From NCBI GenBank assembly GCA_045647905.1, contig JAZRMZ010000014.1:1-64000 (forward strand): DNA of 64,000 nucleotides, read 5' to 3'. The notes under the pieces were generated by a model that was given only the letters and a program-made list of their open reading frames with translations, was not told the DNA's origin and did no database searches. Origin of the DNA: SIG440 sp045647905. Its GTDB lineage: Bacteria; Bacillota; Clostridia; Monoglobales; Monoglobaceae. Shown piece by piece: positions 51,159-59,801 of this stretch (the stretch's first letter is position 1; every line of letters starts with the position of its first letter). Made by a program: the position numbers and the translations under genes.

Positions 51159-51992
51159 ATGGATATTTTGTTGCCCGTTGTTATAATTGGTGGAATGGGA
51201 CTCCTTTTCGGGGCTTTACTTGCTGTTGCGGCAAAAATTTTTGAAGTTAAAAAGGATGAAAGGATTCCACTTATCACCGAATGTCTTCCCGGCGCAAACT
51301 GCGGCGGATGCGGTTTTGCCGGGTGTGCGGCATATGCCGAGGCAATCTGTACCGATGGTGTAAAGGTCAATCTTTGCCCTGTTGGCGGAAATGTGGCTGC
51401 CGAAAAAATTGCGGAAATTATGGGTGTTGAAGCCGAAAATGTTGAAAGAATGGTTGCCTTTGTTGCCTGCATGGGAACTCCCGATGTTGCAAAAGACCGT
51501 TATATTAATAATGAAGCAATAAGCTGTCATGCCGCAAACCGTCTTGCAGGCGGAATGAAGGGCTGTACATACGGCTGTCTGGGTTGTGGTTCCTGTGTCG
51601 AAAAATGCACCAGCGGCGGAATTGCCATTGTGAACGGAGTTGCAAAGGTTGACAAGGAACTTTGCACAAACTGCGGAGCGTGTATAAAAGAATGCCCCAG
51701 AGGTGTTATCATCAGAATTCCTTATTCTTCAAGAGCGGCGGTGTTCTGCAATTCAAAGGCAACCGGCAAAGAGGTTCGGCTTGTTTGTGATGCAGGATGT
51801 CTCGGATGCGGAATTTGTGCAAAGAATTGCCCCAAGGAGGCAATTGTTGTTGAAAACAATGTTGCACGCATTGACGGTTCAAAATGTGTTGGTTGCGGCA
51901 TATGTGTTGAAAAATGTCCGAAAAAATGTATTGAGCTGATAAACAAGAATGTGAAAATTCAGGCAGCTGTTGAAGTGAATAAAAGAATTTAA
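51159..51992 (+). CDS. rnfB: Rnf electron transport complex subunit B
   Basis: A 277-residue ferredoxin-like subunit that accepts electrons from reduced ferredoxin. An N-terminal membrane helix (about 3-25) is followed by a cluster domain (CLPGANCGGCGFAGC, near 46-60) and several ferredoxin motifs in the second half (CGSCVEKCTSG, CTNCGACIKECP, CLGCGICAKNCP, CVGCGICVEKCP). It starts at ATG 51159, after GGGGAGG. It is the last gene of the operon. Confidence 0.96.
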   Translation: MDILLPVVIIGGMGLLFGALLAVAAKIFEVKKDERIPLITECLPGANCGGCGFAGCAAYAEAICTDGVKVNLCPVGGNVAAEKIAEIMGVEAENVERMVAFVACMGTPDVAKDRYINNEAISCHAANRLAGGMKGCTYGCLGCGSCVEKCTSGGIAIVNGVAKVDKELCTNCGACIKECPRGVIIRIPYSSRAAVFCNSKATGKEVRLVCDAGCLGCGICAKNCPKEAIVVENNVARIDGSKCVGCGICVEKCPKKCIELINKNVKIQAAVEVNKRI

Positions 51993-52011
51993 ATTTTCTA
52001 TAAAACAAATG

Positions 52012-52036
52012 GGGGTGTTGCTTGACGCAACACCCT
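52012..52036 (+). terminator. Terminator of the rnf operon
   Basis: GGGTGTTGC pairs with GCAACACCC around TTGAC, followed by TCGTTTTTGTT. Confidence 0.82.
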
Positions 52037-52072
52037 CGTTTTTGTTATCCGTGTGGAATACGGACTGTCGAA

Positions 52073-52279
52073 CTAATCCATTTTGTCTATAATCGGAGTT
52101 TCCTTGAAGAAGAAGGAAATCGACCATAAACCGGCAAGACCCACAACGGTGAAGATTATTCGACTCAGAACAGACAATTGTCCGCCAAAGAGTGACCCTA
52201 CAATATCTATACCGAAAAGCCCTATGCTTCCCCAGTTTACGGCTCCGACTATGACAAGAAATAAAGCAATGGCATTCAT
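52073..52279 (-). CDS. DUF378 family small membrane protein
   Basis: A 68-residue protein with two hydrophobic segments. LVIVGAVNWGSIGLFGIDIV (residues 8-27) and VVGLAGLWSISFF are the hallmarks of the DUF378 (YuzA-like) family. It starts at the internal ATG 52279, preceded by GGAG; the upstream extension of the open frame is lysine-rich and not family-like. It is the only minus gene between the rnf operon and nrdR. Function unknown. Confidence 0.88.
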   Translation of the reverse strand: MNAIALFLVIVGAVNWGSIGLFGIDIVGSLFGGQLSVLSRIIFTVVGLAGLWSISFFFKETPIIDKMD

Positions 52280-52410
52280 GTCAATAATCGCTCCTTTTTT
52301 TGATTTGTTCAATTCTATTTTGGCATTTTGAATAAAAAATATTCTGAATATTTGTTTCAAAAAAACCAAATAATATGCAAAAAGGAAAAATTTAAAAAGG
52401 GGTTTTTGTA

Positions 52411-52848
52411 TTGAAAAAATATGTTGCTGTGTTTTTTTGTATAGCTGTGATTGCTTTGGTTGGTTGCGGTAAAAATGAAGAACAGATTATTCAGGGTGAT
52501 GCAAAGGGGAATGATGCGAAAAATGTTGATGCGGCAAAAACAATTTCGGAGCTGGAGTCGGTGCGGTCGGTTGCCGTTATGAGTGAGAGCGGAGTGGTTA
52601 TTGCGGGACTGAAGCTGGAGGATGAGGTTTTTGAGCAGGAGGTTTGTTCGGGAACCCTTGAAATTCTCAGGGAAAAGTTCCCCGATGAGGATTGTTACAT
52701 CGTGGGAGCAGACGAAAAATGGGCTGATGATGTGATTGAACTCTGCCTTTATACCGACAGCGGAATGGATAAGGATATTCTTGAAAAAAGATTTAATTAT
52801 CTTGTCCGTGAAAAGATGAATCAGGACCAGATAGCGGCGGAAGAATAA
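52411..52848 (+). CDS. Small lipoprotein, YhcN/YlaJ-like
   Basis: A 145-residue lipoprotein. It starts at TTG 52411 with a signal peptide ending in LVGCG (lipobox Cys near residue 19). The mature part (VRSVAVMSESGVVIAGLKLE, then a C-terminal helical pair) resembles spore-associated YhcN/YlaJ lipoproteins by its short alpha/beta form. The match is from shape and a few residues only; other small lipoprotein families are possible. Confidence 0.55.
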   Translation: MKKYVAVFFCIAVIALVGCGKNEEQIIQGDAKGNDAKNVDAAKTISELESVRSVAVMSESGVVIAGLKLEDEVFEQEVCSGTLEILREKFPDEDCYIVGADEKWADDVIELCLYTDSGMDKDILEKRFNYLVREKMNQDQIAAEE

Positions 52849-52872
52849 GAGAAATATAACATTGAGTTGTGG

Positions 52873-52901
52873 TTGACAAATTGCGCCCTTTGTGATATTA
52901 T
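52873..52901 (+). promoter_or_regulatory. Promoter of nrdR
   Basis: TTGACA (52873-52878), 17-base spacer, TATTAT (52896-52901), about 33 bases before the nrdR start. Confidence 0.72.
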
Positions 52902-52933
52902 TATACTATATATTGTATATGGAGTTGATTTGA

Positions 52934-53389
52934 ATGCGCTGTTTGTTTTGTGGACACATGGAAAGCAAGGTTATAGACTCTCGCTCAACGGAAGAAGGAA
53001 CAACAATCCGTCGTCGCAGGGAGTGTCTTGAATGTGGAAAGCGTTTTACCACTTATGAAAAAATTGAAACAATTCCCATGATTGTTGTGAAGAAGGACGG
53101 ACTGCGTGAAACCTGGGACAGAGATAAGGTTCTCAACGGTATTCTGCGTGCCTGTGAAAAGCGTCCCGTGACGCTGGCTGATATTGAAAAGCTCATTGAC
53201 GATATTGAGTCAAAGCTCTATAATATGCTTGAACGTGAAGTAACCTCTGAAAAAATTGGCGAAATGGTTATGGAACGACTTCAGGTGCTTGATGATATTG
53301 CTTATGTGCGTTTTGCTTCGGTTTACCGTCAGTTCAAGGATATAAATTCCTTTATGGATGAACTTGCCAAAATTATAAAAAAGGCTTGA
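52934..53389 (+). CDS. nrdR: Transcriptional repressor NrdR
   Basis: A 151-residue regulator of ribonucleotide reductase genes. The N-terminal zinc ribbon has CLFCGH and CLECGKRFTTYE, and an ATP-cone follows (VVKKDGLRETWDRDKVLNGI, near 49-68). Length and motifs are canonical. No nrd gene is in the window. The promoter of the rimP operon overlaps its stop codon. Confidence 0.97.
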   Translation: MRCLFCGHMESKVIDSRSTEEGTTIRRRRECLECGKRFTTYEKIETIPMIVVKKDGLRETWDRDKVLNGILRACEKRPVTLADIEKLIDDIESKLYNMLEREVTSEKIGEMVMERLQVLDDIAYVRFASVYRQFKDINSFMDELAKIIKKA

Positions 53390-53414
53390 CAAATAAAGGT
53401 TTTTGTGATATTAT
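53386..53414 (+). promoter_or_regulatory. Promoter of the rimP-nusA-infB operon
   Basis: TTGACA (53386-53391), 17-base spacer, TATTAT (53409-53414). The leader to rimP is more than 220 bases long and structured. Confidence 0.7.
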
Positions 53415-53437
53415 ATAGTCAACGTAATATGGTGTTC

Positions 53438-53465
53438 AAAAGAGTGAGGCAAGCCTCACTCTTTT
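53438..53465 (+). terminator. Attenuator-like hairpin in the rimP leader
   Basis: AAAAGAGTGAGGC pairs with GCCTCACTCTTTT, ending in T residues, 24 bases after the -10 of the operon promoter. It lies inside the leader transcript, so it may attenuate the operon, or end nrdR read-through. Confidence 0.6.
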
Positions 53466-53472
53466 GCATTAA

Positions 53473-53637
53473 ATTTAAAAAGCGCCTTTGGCGCTCGCCT
53501 GCGGCGGGCAGAAAAGGATACAGCTTTTTTCGTCTATGTGTGTTTCCGCCATCGGCGGAAAATTTCGCACGGACAATTTAATTTTTGTTTTTTATAATAG
53601 GAAATTCGCAAATTCCTATTATAAAAAAAGCAGAACA
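53473..53637. repeat. Hairpin-dense repeat, copy 2 (inverted)
   Basis: Reverse complement of the repeat at 7036-7200. About 125 bases are nearly identical. The AT-rich end hairpin differs in sequence (TATAATAGGAA with TTCCTATTATA, against ATATAAAAGGAA with its complement in copy 1), but remains paired. Here it forms most of the rimP leader. Confidence 0.75.
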
Positions 53638-53648
53638 AGGAGGAAGCA

Positions 53649-54113
53649 ATGGCTTATTCAAAACTTGAAAAACTGGTGCTCGACGGCGCAACGCCCATTG
53701 CGGCAGAGGTTGGCTGTTATATTTATGATGTTGAATATGTCAAAGAGGGCGGCGCAAGATATTTGCGGATTTATGCTGACAAGAAAGAAGGCGGCATATC
53801 CCTTGATGAATGTGAAGTAATCAACCGTGCAATGTGCGAATTTATGGATGAAAAAGACCCAATCAAGGAGAACTATATTCTTGAAGTTTCGTCACCGGGT
53901 GTTGAACGAAAGCTCAGAACTCCCGAACATTTTGAACAGTATATGGGACGGACGGTTGATGTGGGGCTTTATAAAGCCATTGACGGCAGCAAAACCGTGA
54001 CGGGTGAGTTGATGGGCTTTGCTGATGAAAAGGTTGTGATTGCTATGTCGGATAATGAGCTTGAACTGCCTTTGAGTGAAACAACTTTTGTAAAATTACA
54101 TTTTGATTTTTAA
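53649..54113 (+). CDS. rimP: Ribosome maturation factor RimP
   Basis: A 154-residue 30S assembly factor. VLDGATPIAAEVGCYIYDVEYVKEG and LRIYADKKEGGISLDECE (near 37-55) then EVSSPGVERKLRTPEHFE (near 80-97) are family signatures. It heads the conserved rimP-nusA-rnpM-ylxQ-infB-rbfA block. Confidence 0.96.
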   Translation: MAYSKLEKLVLDGATPIAAEVGCYIYDVEYVKEGGARYLRIYADKKEGGISLDECEVINRAMCEFMDEKDPIKENYILEVSSPGVERKLRTPEHFEQYMGRTVDVGLYKAIDGSKTVTGELMGFADEKVVIAMSDNELELPLSETTFVKLHFDF

Positions 54114-54147
54114 TATAAAAACATAAAACAGGAGATGATTATTAAAA

Positions 54148-55179
54148 ATGAGCGCAGAATTATTTTTGTTATTGGATGAAATCGAAAAGGAAAAAGGAAT
54201 AAGCCGTGATGTTGTTCTTGATGCACTCAGCGGCGCACTTCTCAGTGCGTACAGAAAGAATTTTGGTGCGGTTCAGGATGCAAAGGTGATTATTGACGAA
54301 GAAACCGGCGAAATCAAGGTTTATGCACGCAAAAACATTGTTGAAGAAGTTGAAGACAGAGAGTGCGAGATTTCTGTTGAGGATGCAAAGAAGATTGATG
54401 CAAGATATGAAGCGGGCGATGTTCTTGAAAAGGAAGTCACCCCTGCGGCATTCGGCAGAATTGCGGCACAAACAGCACGTCAGGTTGTTCTCCAGAGAAT
54501 CAGAGAGGCTGAACGTGAAAAGGCATTTGACGAATTTTCGGACAGAGCAAACGATATTATGTCTGCAACGGTCAGAAAAATTGACAGAAGAAATGTTATG
54601 CTTGAAATCGGTGATACAGAATCGGTTCTTATGCCCAATGAGCAGGTGAAGAACGATAACTACAAACCCGGTGCAAAATACAAGGTGTTTGTTGTTGAAG
54701 TTGCAAACTCTGTTAAGGGTGTTCACCTTGTGGTTTCACGTTCACATCCCGGTCTTGTTCGCAGATTGTTTGAGCTTGAAGTTCCCGAAATCAAAAAGGG
54801 CATAATTGAAATCAAGGGTCTCACCCGTGAACCCGGTTCAAGAAGCAAAATTGCCGTACATTCGGTTATGGAAAGCGTTGACCCCGTTGGAACCTGTATC
54901 GGCCCCAAGGGCATGAGAGTTCAGGCGGTTATTGACGAGTTGAGAGGCGAAAAGATTGATATTATAAAATACAGTGATGACCCCGCAGAATACATCACTC
55001 AGGCATTGAGCCCTGCCAAGGTTGTTTCAATCACTGTTGATGAAGAAAAGAAAATGTGCAGCGTTGTTGTACCTGCTGACCAGCTTTCTCTTGCAATCGG
55101 CAAGGAAGGTCAGAATGCAAGACTTGCGGCACGTCTCACGGGGTGGAAGATTGATCTGAAACCCGATGACGCTGAGTAA
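54148..55179 (+). CDS. nusA: Transcription elongation/termination factor NusA
   Basis: A 343-residue NusA of the short Gram-positive type. An RNAP-binding N-domain (LLDEIEKEKGISRDVVLDAL) leads to an S1 domain (near 130-200) and two KH domains (DPVGTCIGPKGMRVQAVIDEL near 245-265, LAIGKEGQNARLAARLTGWKI near the end). The acidic repeats of E. coli NusA are absent, as expected. Confidence 0.97.
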   Translation: MSAELFLLLDEIEKEKGISRDVVLDALSGALLSAYRKNFGAVQDAKVIIDEETGEIKVYARKNIVEEVEDRECEISVEDAKKIDARYEAGDVLEKEVTPAAFGRIAAQTARQVVLQRIREAEREKAFDEFSDRANDIMSATVRKIDRRNVMLEIGDTESVLMPNEQVKNDNYKPGAKYKVFVVEVANSVKGVHLVVSRSHPGLVRRLFELEVPEIKKGIIEIKGLTREPGSRSKIAVHSVMESVDPVGTCIGPKGMRVQAVIDELRGEKIDIIKYSDDPAEYITQALSPAKVVSITVDEEKKMCSVVVPADQLSLAIGKEGQNARLAARLTGWKIDLKPDDAE

Positions 55180-55239
55180 AATCCGGTTAAAAATTGCCCA
55201 TCTCACCATTTAATTATCAAGAAAGGCGGTTAAGAACAA

Positions 55240-55494
55240 ATGAAGCTTCAGCGTATGTGTGCGGTTTGCAGAGAGTTGAAGGGAAAAGAACAGCTTTTGA
55301 GAATTGCAAGGACACCCGATGGATTTGTTCTTGATTTTTGCGGCAAGGCGGAGGGCAGAGGTGCTTATATTTGCAAAAAGCCCGAATGTATCGGCAAGGC
55401 GCAAAAGGTCAGAGCCTTTGAACGGAGCTTTTCGGCTAAGGTTGATAAGAGCATTTATGATGCATTGGAGGCGTGGCTTGAAAATGGAGAATGA
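55240..55494 (+). CDS. rnpM: RNase P modulator RnpM (YlxR)
   Basis: An 84-residue DUF448 protein. RMCAVCRELKGKEQLLRIAR (near 5-24), GRGAYICKKPECI and KVRAFERSFS are typical. In Bacillus this protein was shown to bind RNase P RNA and modulate its activity. Overlaps the next gene by eleven bases. Confidence 0.93.
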   Translation: MKLQRMCAVCRELKGKEQLLRIARTPDGFVLDFCGKAEGRGAYICKKPECIGKAQKVRAFERSFSAKVDKSIYDALEAWLENGE

Positions 55495-55795
55495 GAAGTT
55501 TTTCAGAATGTTGGGCTTGGCTGCGAGAATGAGAGCAATTGCATTTGGTGAAGGTGCGGTTAAGGACAGCATAAAAAACAAAAAGGCTGAACTTGTTATT
55601 GTGGCATCGGATGCTTCCGACAACACAAAAAAGAAGTTTTTCAACAGCTGTGAGTTTTATGAAGTTGATATTATTGAACACGGCGACAAGCTGACCCTTG
55701 GAAAAATGACAGGGCGTGAGTTTGCGGTGGTTCTTGGGATTACAAATCAGGATATTGCGTCAGAACTGAAAAAATGTGCTGATTTGAAGGTATAA
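55484..55795 (+). CDS. ylxQ: YlxQ, ribosomal protein L7Ae family
   Basis: A 103-residue L7Ae/L30e-fold RNA-binding protein. It starts at ATG 55484, preceded by GGAG and inside the end of rnpM; the longer open frame lies over rnpM. FFRMLGLAARMRAIAFGEGA and KAELVIVASDAS are conserved. It probably binds kink-turn-like RNA, but its role is unknown. Confidence 0.93.
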   Translation: MENEKFFRMLGLAARMRAIAFGEGAVKDSIKNKKAELVIVASDASDNTKKKFFNSCEFYEVDIIEHGDKLTLGKMTGREFAVVLGITNQDIASELKKCADLKV

Positions 55796-55834
55796 TTGAG
55801 TCGATGGGATTCATCGGCGGAAGGGAGTAACAAT

Positions 55835-58135
55835 ATGACAAAGATAAAAGCATACGAACTTTCAAAGGGATTTGTTGGAATTCCTGGAAAAGAAATTGTT
55901 AAAATTCTGAGTGATTACGGAATTTCGGAAAAGAGTCACATGAGCGCTCTTGATGAAAGGGAACTGGATGTGATTTTTGAATACATCACACAAAAAAATC
56001 AGGTGGAGGATTTTTCGGCTCTTTTTGCTTCGGTACCCGAAGAAAAACCCGAAAAGAAAGAAAAAACTGCAAAAGCTGTTGAAGAAGCTGCTGCGCCCGA
56101 AGAAAAGAACGAGGAAAAACCAAGCGAAAAGATTGAATCTGAGGGCGGTTTTTCAAACGATGCACCTGCCAGAAAAACCCGTGTGGTTGACACACGTGCG
56201 AACAACGTGGATCTTGACCGTCTGGACAATGAAAGACTTGAAGAACTTGTTCCTGAACACGTAAAGAGTCAGGGTGGCGGCAAGCAGAAAATCAAAACAG
56301 GTAACAAAAAGAGCAAGCTGGTTAAGGAAAAATCCGATGCCAAGGAGCTTGAAAAGGTTGTTAAAAAAGAGAAAAAGCAGGAGGCTCAGGTTGTTCTTGT
56401 GCCCGAAAATATTACGGTTGGAGAGCTTGCAGAGCGTCTTGAAAAATCATCAACCGAGGTTATCAAAAAGCTGATGATGCTTGGAATTATGGCATCTGTT
56501 AACGAAAGTCTTGATTTTGATACTGCATCTTTGATTGTGGAAGATTTTGGTGCAAAGGTTGAAAAAGAAATAATTCTCACAGAAGAGGATAAACTGTTTA
56601 ATGATGTGGAAGATGACCCTGAATCACTTGTTCCACGTTCACCGGTTGTGGTTGTTATGGGTCACGTTGACCACGGTAAAACTTCGCTTCTTGACACAAT
56701 CAGAAACACAAACGTGACAGAGGGCGAGTTTGGCGGAATTACGCAGCATATCGGTGCTTATCGTGTTCGTGTTAATGACAAGAAGATTACATTCCTTGAT
56801 ACGCCCGGACATGAAGCCTTTACGGCAATGCGTGCCAGAGGTGCGCTTGTTACTGATATTGCAATCCTTGTTGTTGCGGCTGATGACGGTATTATGCCTC
56901 AGACAATCGAAGCCATTAACCATGCAAAAGCGGCAAATGTTTCGATTATTGTTGCAATAAACAAGATTGATAAGGAAGGTGCAAACCCCGACAGAGTTCG
57001 TCAGGAGCTGACCGAACACGGACTTGTTCCTGAAGCATGGGGTGGCGATACCATTTGTGTTGAGGTTTCGGCAAAGCAGAAGATTAACATTGACGGACTT
57101 CTTGATATGGTTCTTCTTGTTGCTGAAATGAAGGAACTGAAGGCAAATCCCAACCGTCTCGCAAAAGGAACGGTTATTGAAGCTCAGCTTGATAAGGGCA
57201 GAGGCCCTGTTGCATCACTTCTTGTTCAGAACGGTACAATGAAGGTGGGCGATATTGTTGTTGCCGGAACTGCTGTGGGCAGAGTTCGTGCAATGAATGA
57301 CGATAAGGGTAAGGCTATTAAAAAAGCAGGCCCTTCAATTCCTGTTGAGATTCTTGGTCTTTCGGAAGTTCCCGAAGGCGGCGACGTGTTCTATGTTGTT
57401 GAGGATGAAAGAAAGGCAAGAGAAGTTGTTGAAGCAAGAAAGTTCAAGGCAAAGCAGGAAGCTCAGAATGCCGGTCAGACGGTTTCGCTCGAAAACCTCT
57501 TTGAACACATTGAAGCCGGCAAGATGAAGGATTTGAATATCATTGTGAAAGCCGATGTTCAGGGTTCAGTTGAGGCTGTTCGCCAGTCTCTTGAAAGAAT
57601 CACCAATGAGGAAGTTCGTGTTAATGTTATTCACGGAGCGGTTGGTGCTGTTAATGAATCCGATGTTATGCTTGCAAGTGCTTCAAATGCGATTATTGTT
57701 GGATTCAATGTTCGTCCCACTCCCGGTGCAACCGTTGCTGCTGCAGCCTCGGAGGTTGATATTCGTCTTTACCGTGTTATTTATGACGCAATTGAGGATA
57801 TTGAAGCTGCTATGAAGGGTATGCTTGCGCCCAAGTTCCGTGAAGCAATTACAGGTCATGTTGAAATCAGAACAACATTCAAGGTTTCGGGTGTTGGTAC
57901 AATCGGTGGTGCTTATGTTACCGACGGTAAGGTTCAGCGCAACAGCCTTGTGAGAATTGTGCGTGACGGTATAGTTATTCACGAAGGTGAGCTGGCATCA
58001 CTGAAGCGTTTCAAGGATGACGTGAAGGAAGTTAACAGTGGTTATGAATGTGGTATCAGTATTGAAAAGTTCAATGACATAAAGGAAGGCGACGTTGTTG
58101 AAGTTTATGTTATGGAGCAGATTCAACCACAGTAA
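55835..58135 (+). CDS. infB: Translation initiation factor IF-2
   Basis: A 766-residue IF-2. ATG 55835, after GAAGGGAG, is preferred to the in-frame upstream TTG. IF2_N modules at residues about 1-50 (KIKAYELSKGFVGIPGKEIV) and near 190-240 are separated by a charged Lys/Glu-rich linker. The G domain has GHVDHGKTSLLDTIR, DTPGHEAF and NKIDK. Domains II-IV follow to the C-terminus, including VRPTPGATVAAAASE. It positions fMet-tRNA on the ribosome. Confidence 0.97.
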   Translation: MTKIKAYELSKGFVGIPGKEIVKILSDYGISEKSHMSALDERELDVIFEYITQKNQVEDFSALFASVPEEKPEKKEKTAKAVEEAAAPEEKNEEKPSEKIESEGGFSNDAPARKTRVVDTRANNVDLDRLDNERLEELVPEHVKSQGGGKQKIKTGNKKSKLVKEKSDAKELEKVVKKEKKQEAQVVLVPENITVGELAERLEKSSTEVIKKLMMLGIMASVNESLDFDTASLIVEDFGAKVEKEIILTEEDKLFNDVEDDPESLVPRSPVVVVMGHVDHGKTSLLDTIRNTNVTEGEFGGITQHIGAYRVRVNDKKITFLDTPGHEAFTAMRARGALVTDIAILVVAADDGIMPQTIEAINHAKAANVSIIVAINKIDKEGANPDRVRQELTEHGLVPEAWGGDTICVEVSAKQKINIDGLLDMVLLVAEMKELKANPNRLAKGTVIEAQLDKGRGPVASLLVQNGTMKVGDIVVAGTAVGRVRAMNDDKGKAIKKAGPSIPVEILGLSEVPEGGDVFYVVEDERKAREVVEARKFKAKQEAQNAGQTVSLENLFEHIEAGKMKDLNIIVKADVQGSVEAVRQSLERITNEEVRVNVIHGAVGAVNESDVMLASASNAIIVGFNVRPTPGATVAAAASEVDIRLYRVIYDAIEDIEAAMKGMLAPKFREAITGHVEIRTTFKVSGVGTIGGAYVTDGKVQRNSLVRIVRDGIVIHEGELASLKRFKDDVKEVNSGYECGISIEKFNDIKEGDVVEVYVMEQIQPQ

Positions 58136-58264
58136 GGCATCAGAGTGAATAGTGAATAGCTAAGAGTGAAGAGGTGAGGTACAAAAGCTGTGCTTTTGTG
58201 TGATATATTGAAAACCCATTCCTTATTCACTATTACTTATTACTTTAAAAAACGGGAGGTTTTT
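58136..58264 (+). repeat. Short repetitive leader between infB and rbfA
   Basis: A 129-base gap with GTGAATAGTGAATAG near the left and its near complement CTTATTCACTATTACTTATT near the right, plus a small hairpin ACAAAAGC-TGT-GCTTTTGT (58181-58199). It looks like a dispersed repeat inserted in the operon. rbfA has its own strong GGGAGG site. Confidence 0.5.
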
Positions 58265-58606
58265 ATGCCTGCATATAACAGAATAGACAGAATTTCGGAA
58301 GAAGTTAAGCGTGAACTCAGTATGATAATACGTGAGCTGAAAGACCCAAGACTTTCAAAGGCTGTGGTTTCGGTTGTTAATGTCAATGTTACAAAGGATT
58401 TGAAGTTTGCCAAGGCGTTTATCAGCGTGCTTGGCAAGGAAGATGAACAGAAGGGTGCCATGGATGCGCTGAAGAGTGCATCGGGCTTTATTCGCAAGGA
58501 GGTTGGACATAGAATCAACCTCAGAAATACACCCGAATTCACCTTTGTGCTTGATAATTCAATTGAATACGGAGCACACATAAATGAAGTGCTGAAAAAC
58601 CTTTGA
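58265..58606 (+). CDS. rbfA: Ribosome-binding factor A
   Basis: A 113-residue 30S assembly factor. RIDRISEEVKRELSMII (near 5-21), LKDPRLSKAVVSVVNVNVTKDL and RKEVGHRINLRNTPEFTFV are diagnostic. I use ATG 58265, after GGGAGG; the open frame runs upstream into the repeat. Confidence 0.96.
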   Translation: MPAYNRIDRISEEVKRELSMIIRELKDPRLSKAVVSVVNVNVTKDLKFAKAFISVLGKEDEQKGAMDALKSASGFIRKEVGHRINLRNTPEFTFVLDNSIEYGAHINEVLKNL

Positions 58607-58623
58607 TGATGGGAATGTTGATT

Positions 58624-58764
58624 TGTCCGGCACTTTTATGTGCCGGACAATTTGAGGTTCTGAAACAAATGTCGGGGTTGGTTATCTTGTTGAAAGACCC
58701 TTCGACTGTGCTCAGGGTGACGTCTCCTCAGGACCATTCTGAGCAATCAGCGAAGATGCTTTGT
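58624..58764. repeat. GC-rich hairpin and REPIN-like pair
   Basis: A strong hairpin TTGTCCGGCAC/GTGCCGGACAA (58622-58649) is followed by two facing arms of the dispersed repeat (CCCTTCGACTGTGCTCAGGG and a reverse arm CATTCTGAGCAATCAGCGAA, about 58696-58764). It lies between rbfA and nrnA. Confidence 0.6.
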
Positions 58765-58833
58765 TACCCCCGGATGTTTGTTGCGGAATCCGTTTTTTTA
58801 ATAACTTGATTGCAATGAAAGGATTGTTTTTTT

Positions 58834-59778
58834 ATGTTTGATAAGGTTGCTGAAAAAATAAGAAAAGCACAGAAAATTGCAATATTCAATCATGAAAATC
58901 CCGACGGCGATGCCTTGGGAAGTGCTTACGGACTGAAGCTGATTTTGCTTGCCATGGGAAAAGAGGCAGAAGTTTTTCTTCGTGAAGGAGACCACCGGAC
59001 GAGGGAATATAAGCTCATCAAAGGGACGGAAAGTCATGACCTTGAAATTGGGGATTGTGATTTGAAAATAGCTGTTGACTGTGCCGATATTAAAAGGTTG
59101 GGAAGTTTTAAGGACTCCTTTGAAGGTAACACGGCGGCAATTGACCACCATATGACCCATATTGAATATGCTGACGCAACCTGTTTGGTTGATGCACCTG
59201 CAACGGGAGAGATTATATATTATTTTCTGGAAGTTCTGGGTGTTGAACTGACACAGGATATTGCAAATAATCTTTATGTTGCCATTGCTTGCGATACAGG
59301 AAGTTTCAAGTATTCATCCACAACTCCCAAAACACATTTTGTTGCGGCAAAATTGCTTGAAACAGGGATTGATGTTGGTGATTTGTCAAAGCAGATTTTT
59401 GATACCAAGAGCTTTGGATATTTCAAGGCTTACAAGCGGGGAATTGATAACCTGAATCTTTTTGAAAAGGGCAGAATTGCTCTTCTTGCCATAACAAACC
59501 GGGATTTTGAGGAGTTGGGCGTTGATGAAACGTTAATTGACGGAATTGTTGAATTGCCGAGGTCGGTTGAGGGCGCAGAAGTGGGCGTTTATATCCGACA
59601 GAAGGAAGACGGAGCCTTCAAGGTCAGCCTGCGTTCAAACGGCGATGTTGATGTGGCAAAGACGGCTGTTGCGTTTGGTGGCGGTGGCCATATTAAGGCA
59701 AGTGGATATTTGAGCAGAAAGCCTCTTGATGTTGTGACAGAGGAACTGGTTGCGGAAATAAAAAAACAGTTGAAATAA
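58834..59778 (+). CDS. nrnA: DHH-family nanoRNase/PAP phosphatase NrnA
   Basis: A 314-residue DHH/DHHA1 phosphoesterase, which degrades short RNA oligomers and pAp. Motifs include HENPDGDALGSAYGL (near 20-34), the DHH motif in AAIDHHMTH, and the DHHA1 terminus GGGGHIKASGYL. It stands at the usual place between rbfA and truB. Confidence 0.94.
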   Translation: MFDKVAEKIRKAQKIAIFNHENPDGDALGSAYGLKLILLAMGKEAEVFLREGDHRTREYKLIKGTESHDLEIGDCDLKIAVDCADIKRLGSFKDSFEGNTAAIDHHMTHIEYADATCLVDAPATGEIIYYFLEVLGVELTQDIANNLYVAIACDTGSFKYSSTTPKTHFVAAKLLETGIDVGDLSKQIFDTKSFGYFKAYKRGIDNLNLFEKGRIALLAITNRDFEELGVDETLIDGIVELPRSVEGAEVGVYIRQKEDGAFKVSLRSNGDVDVAKTAVAFGGGGHIKASGYLSRKPLDVVTEELVAEIKKQLK

Positions 59779-59801
59779 AATAAGGAATGGTTAAAGTTGC
59801 T

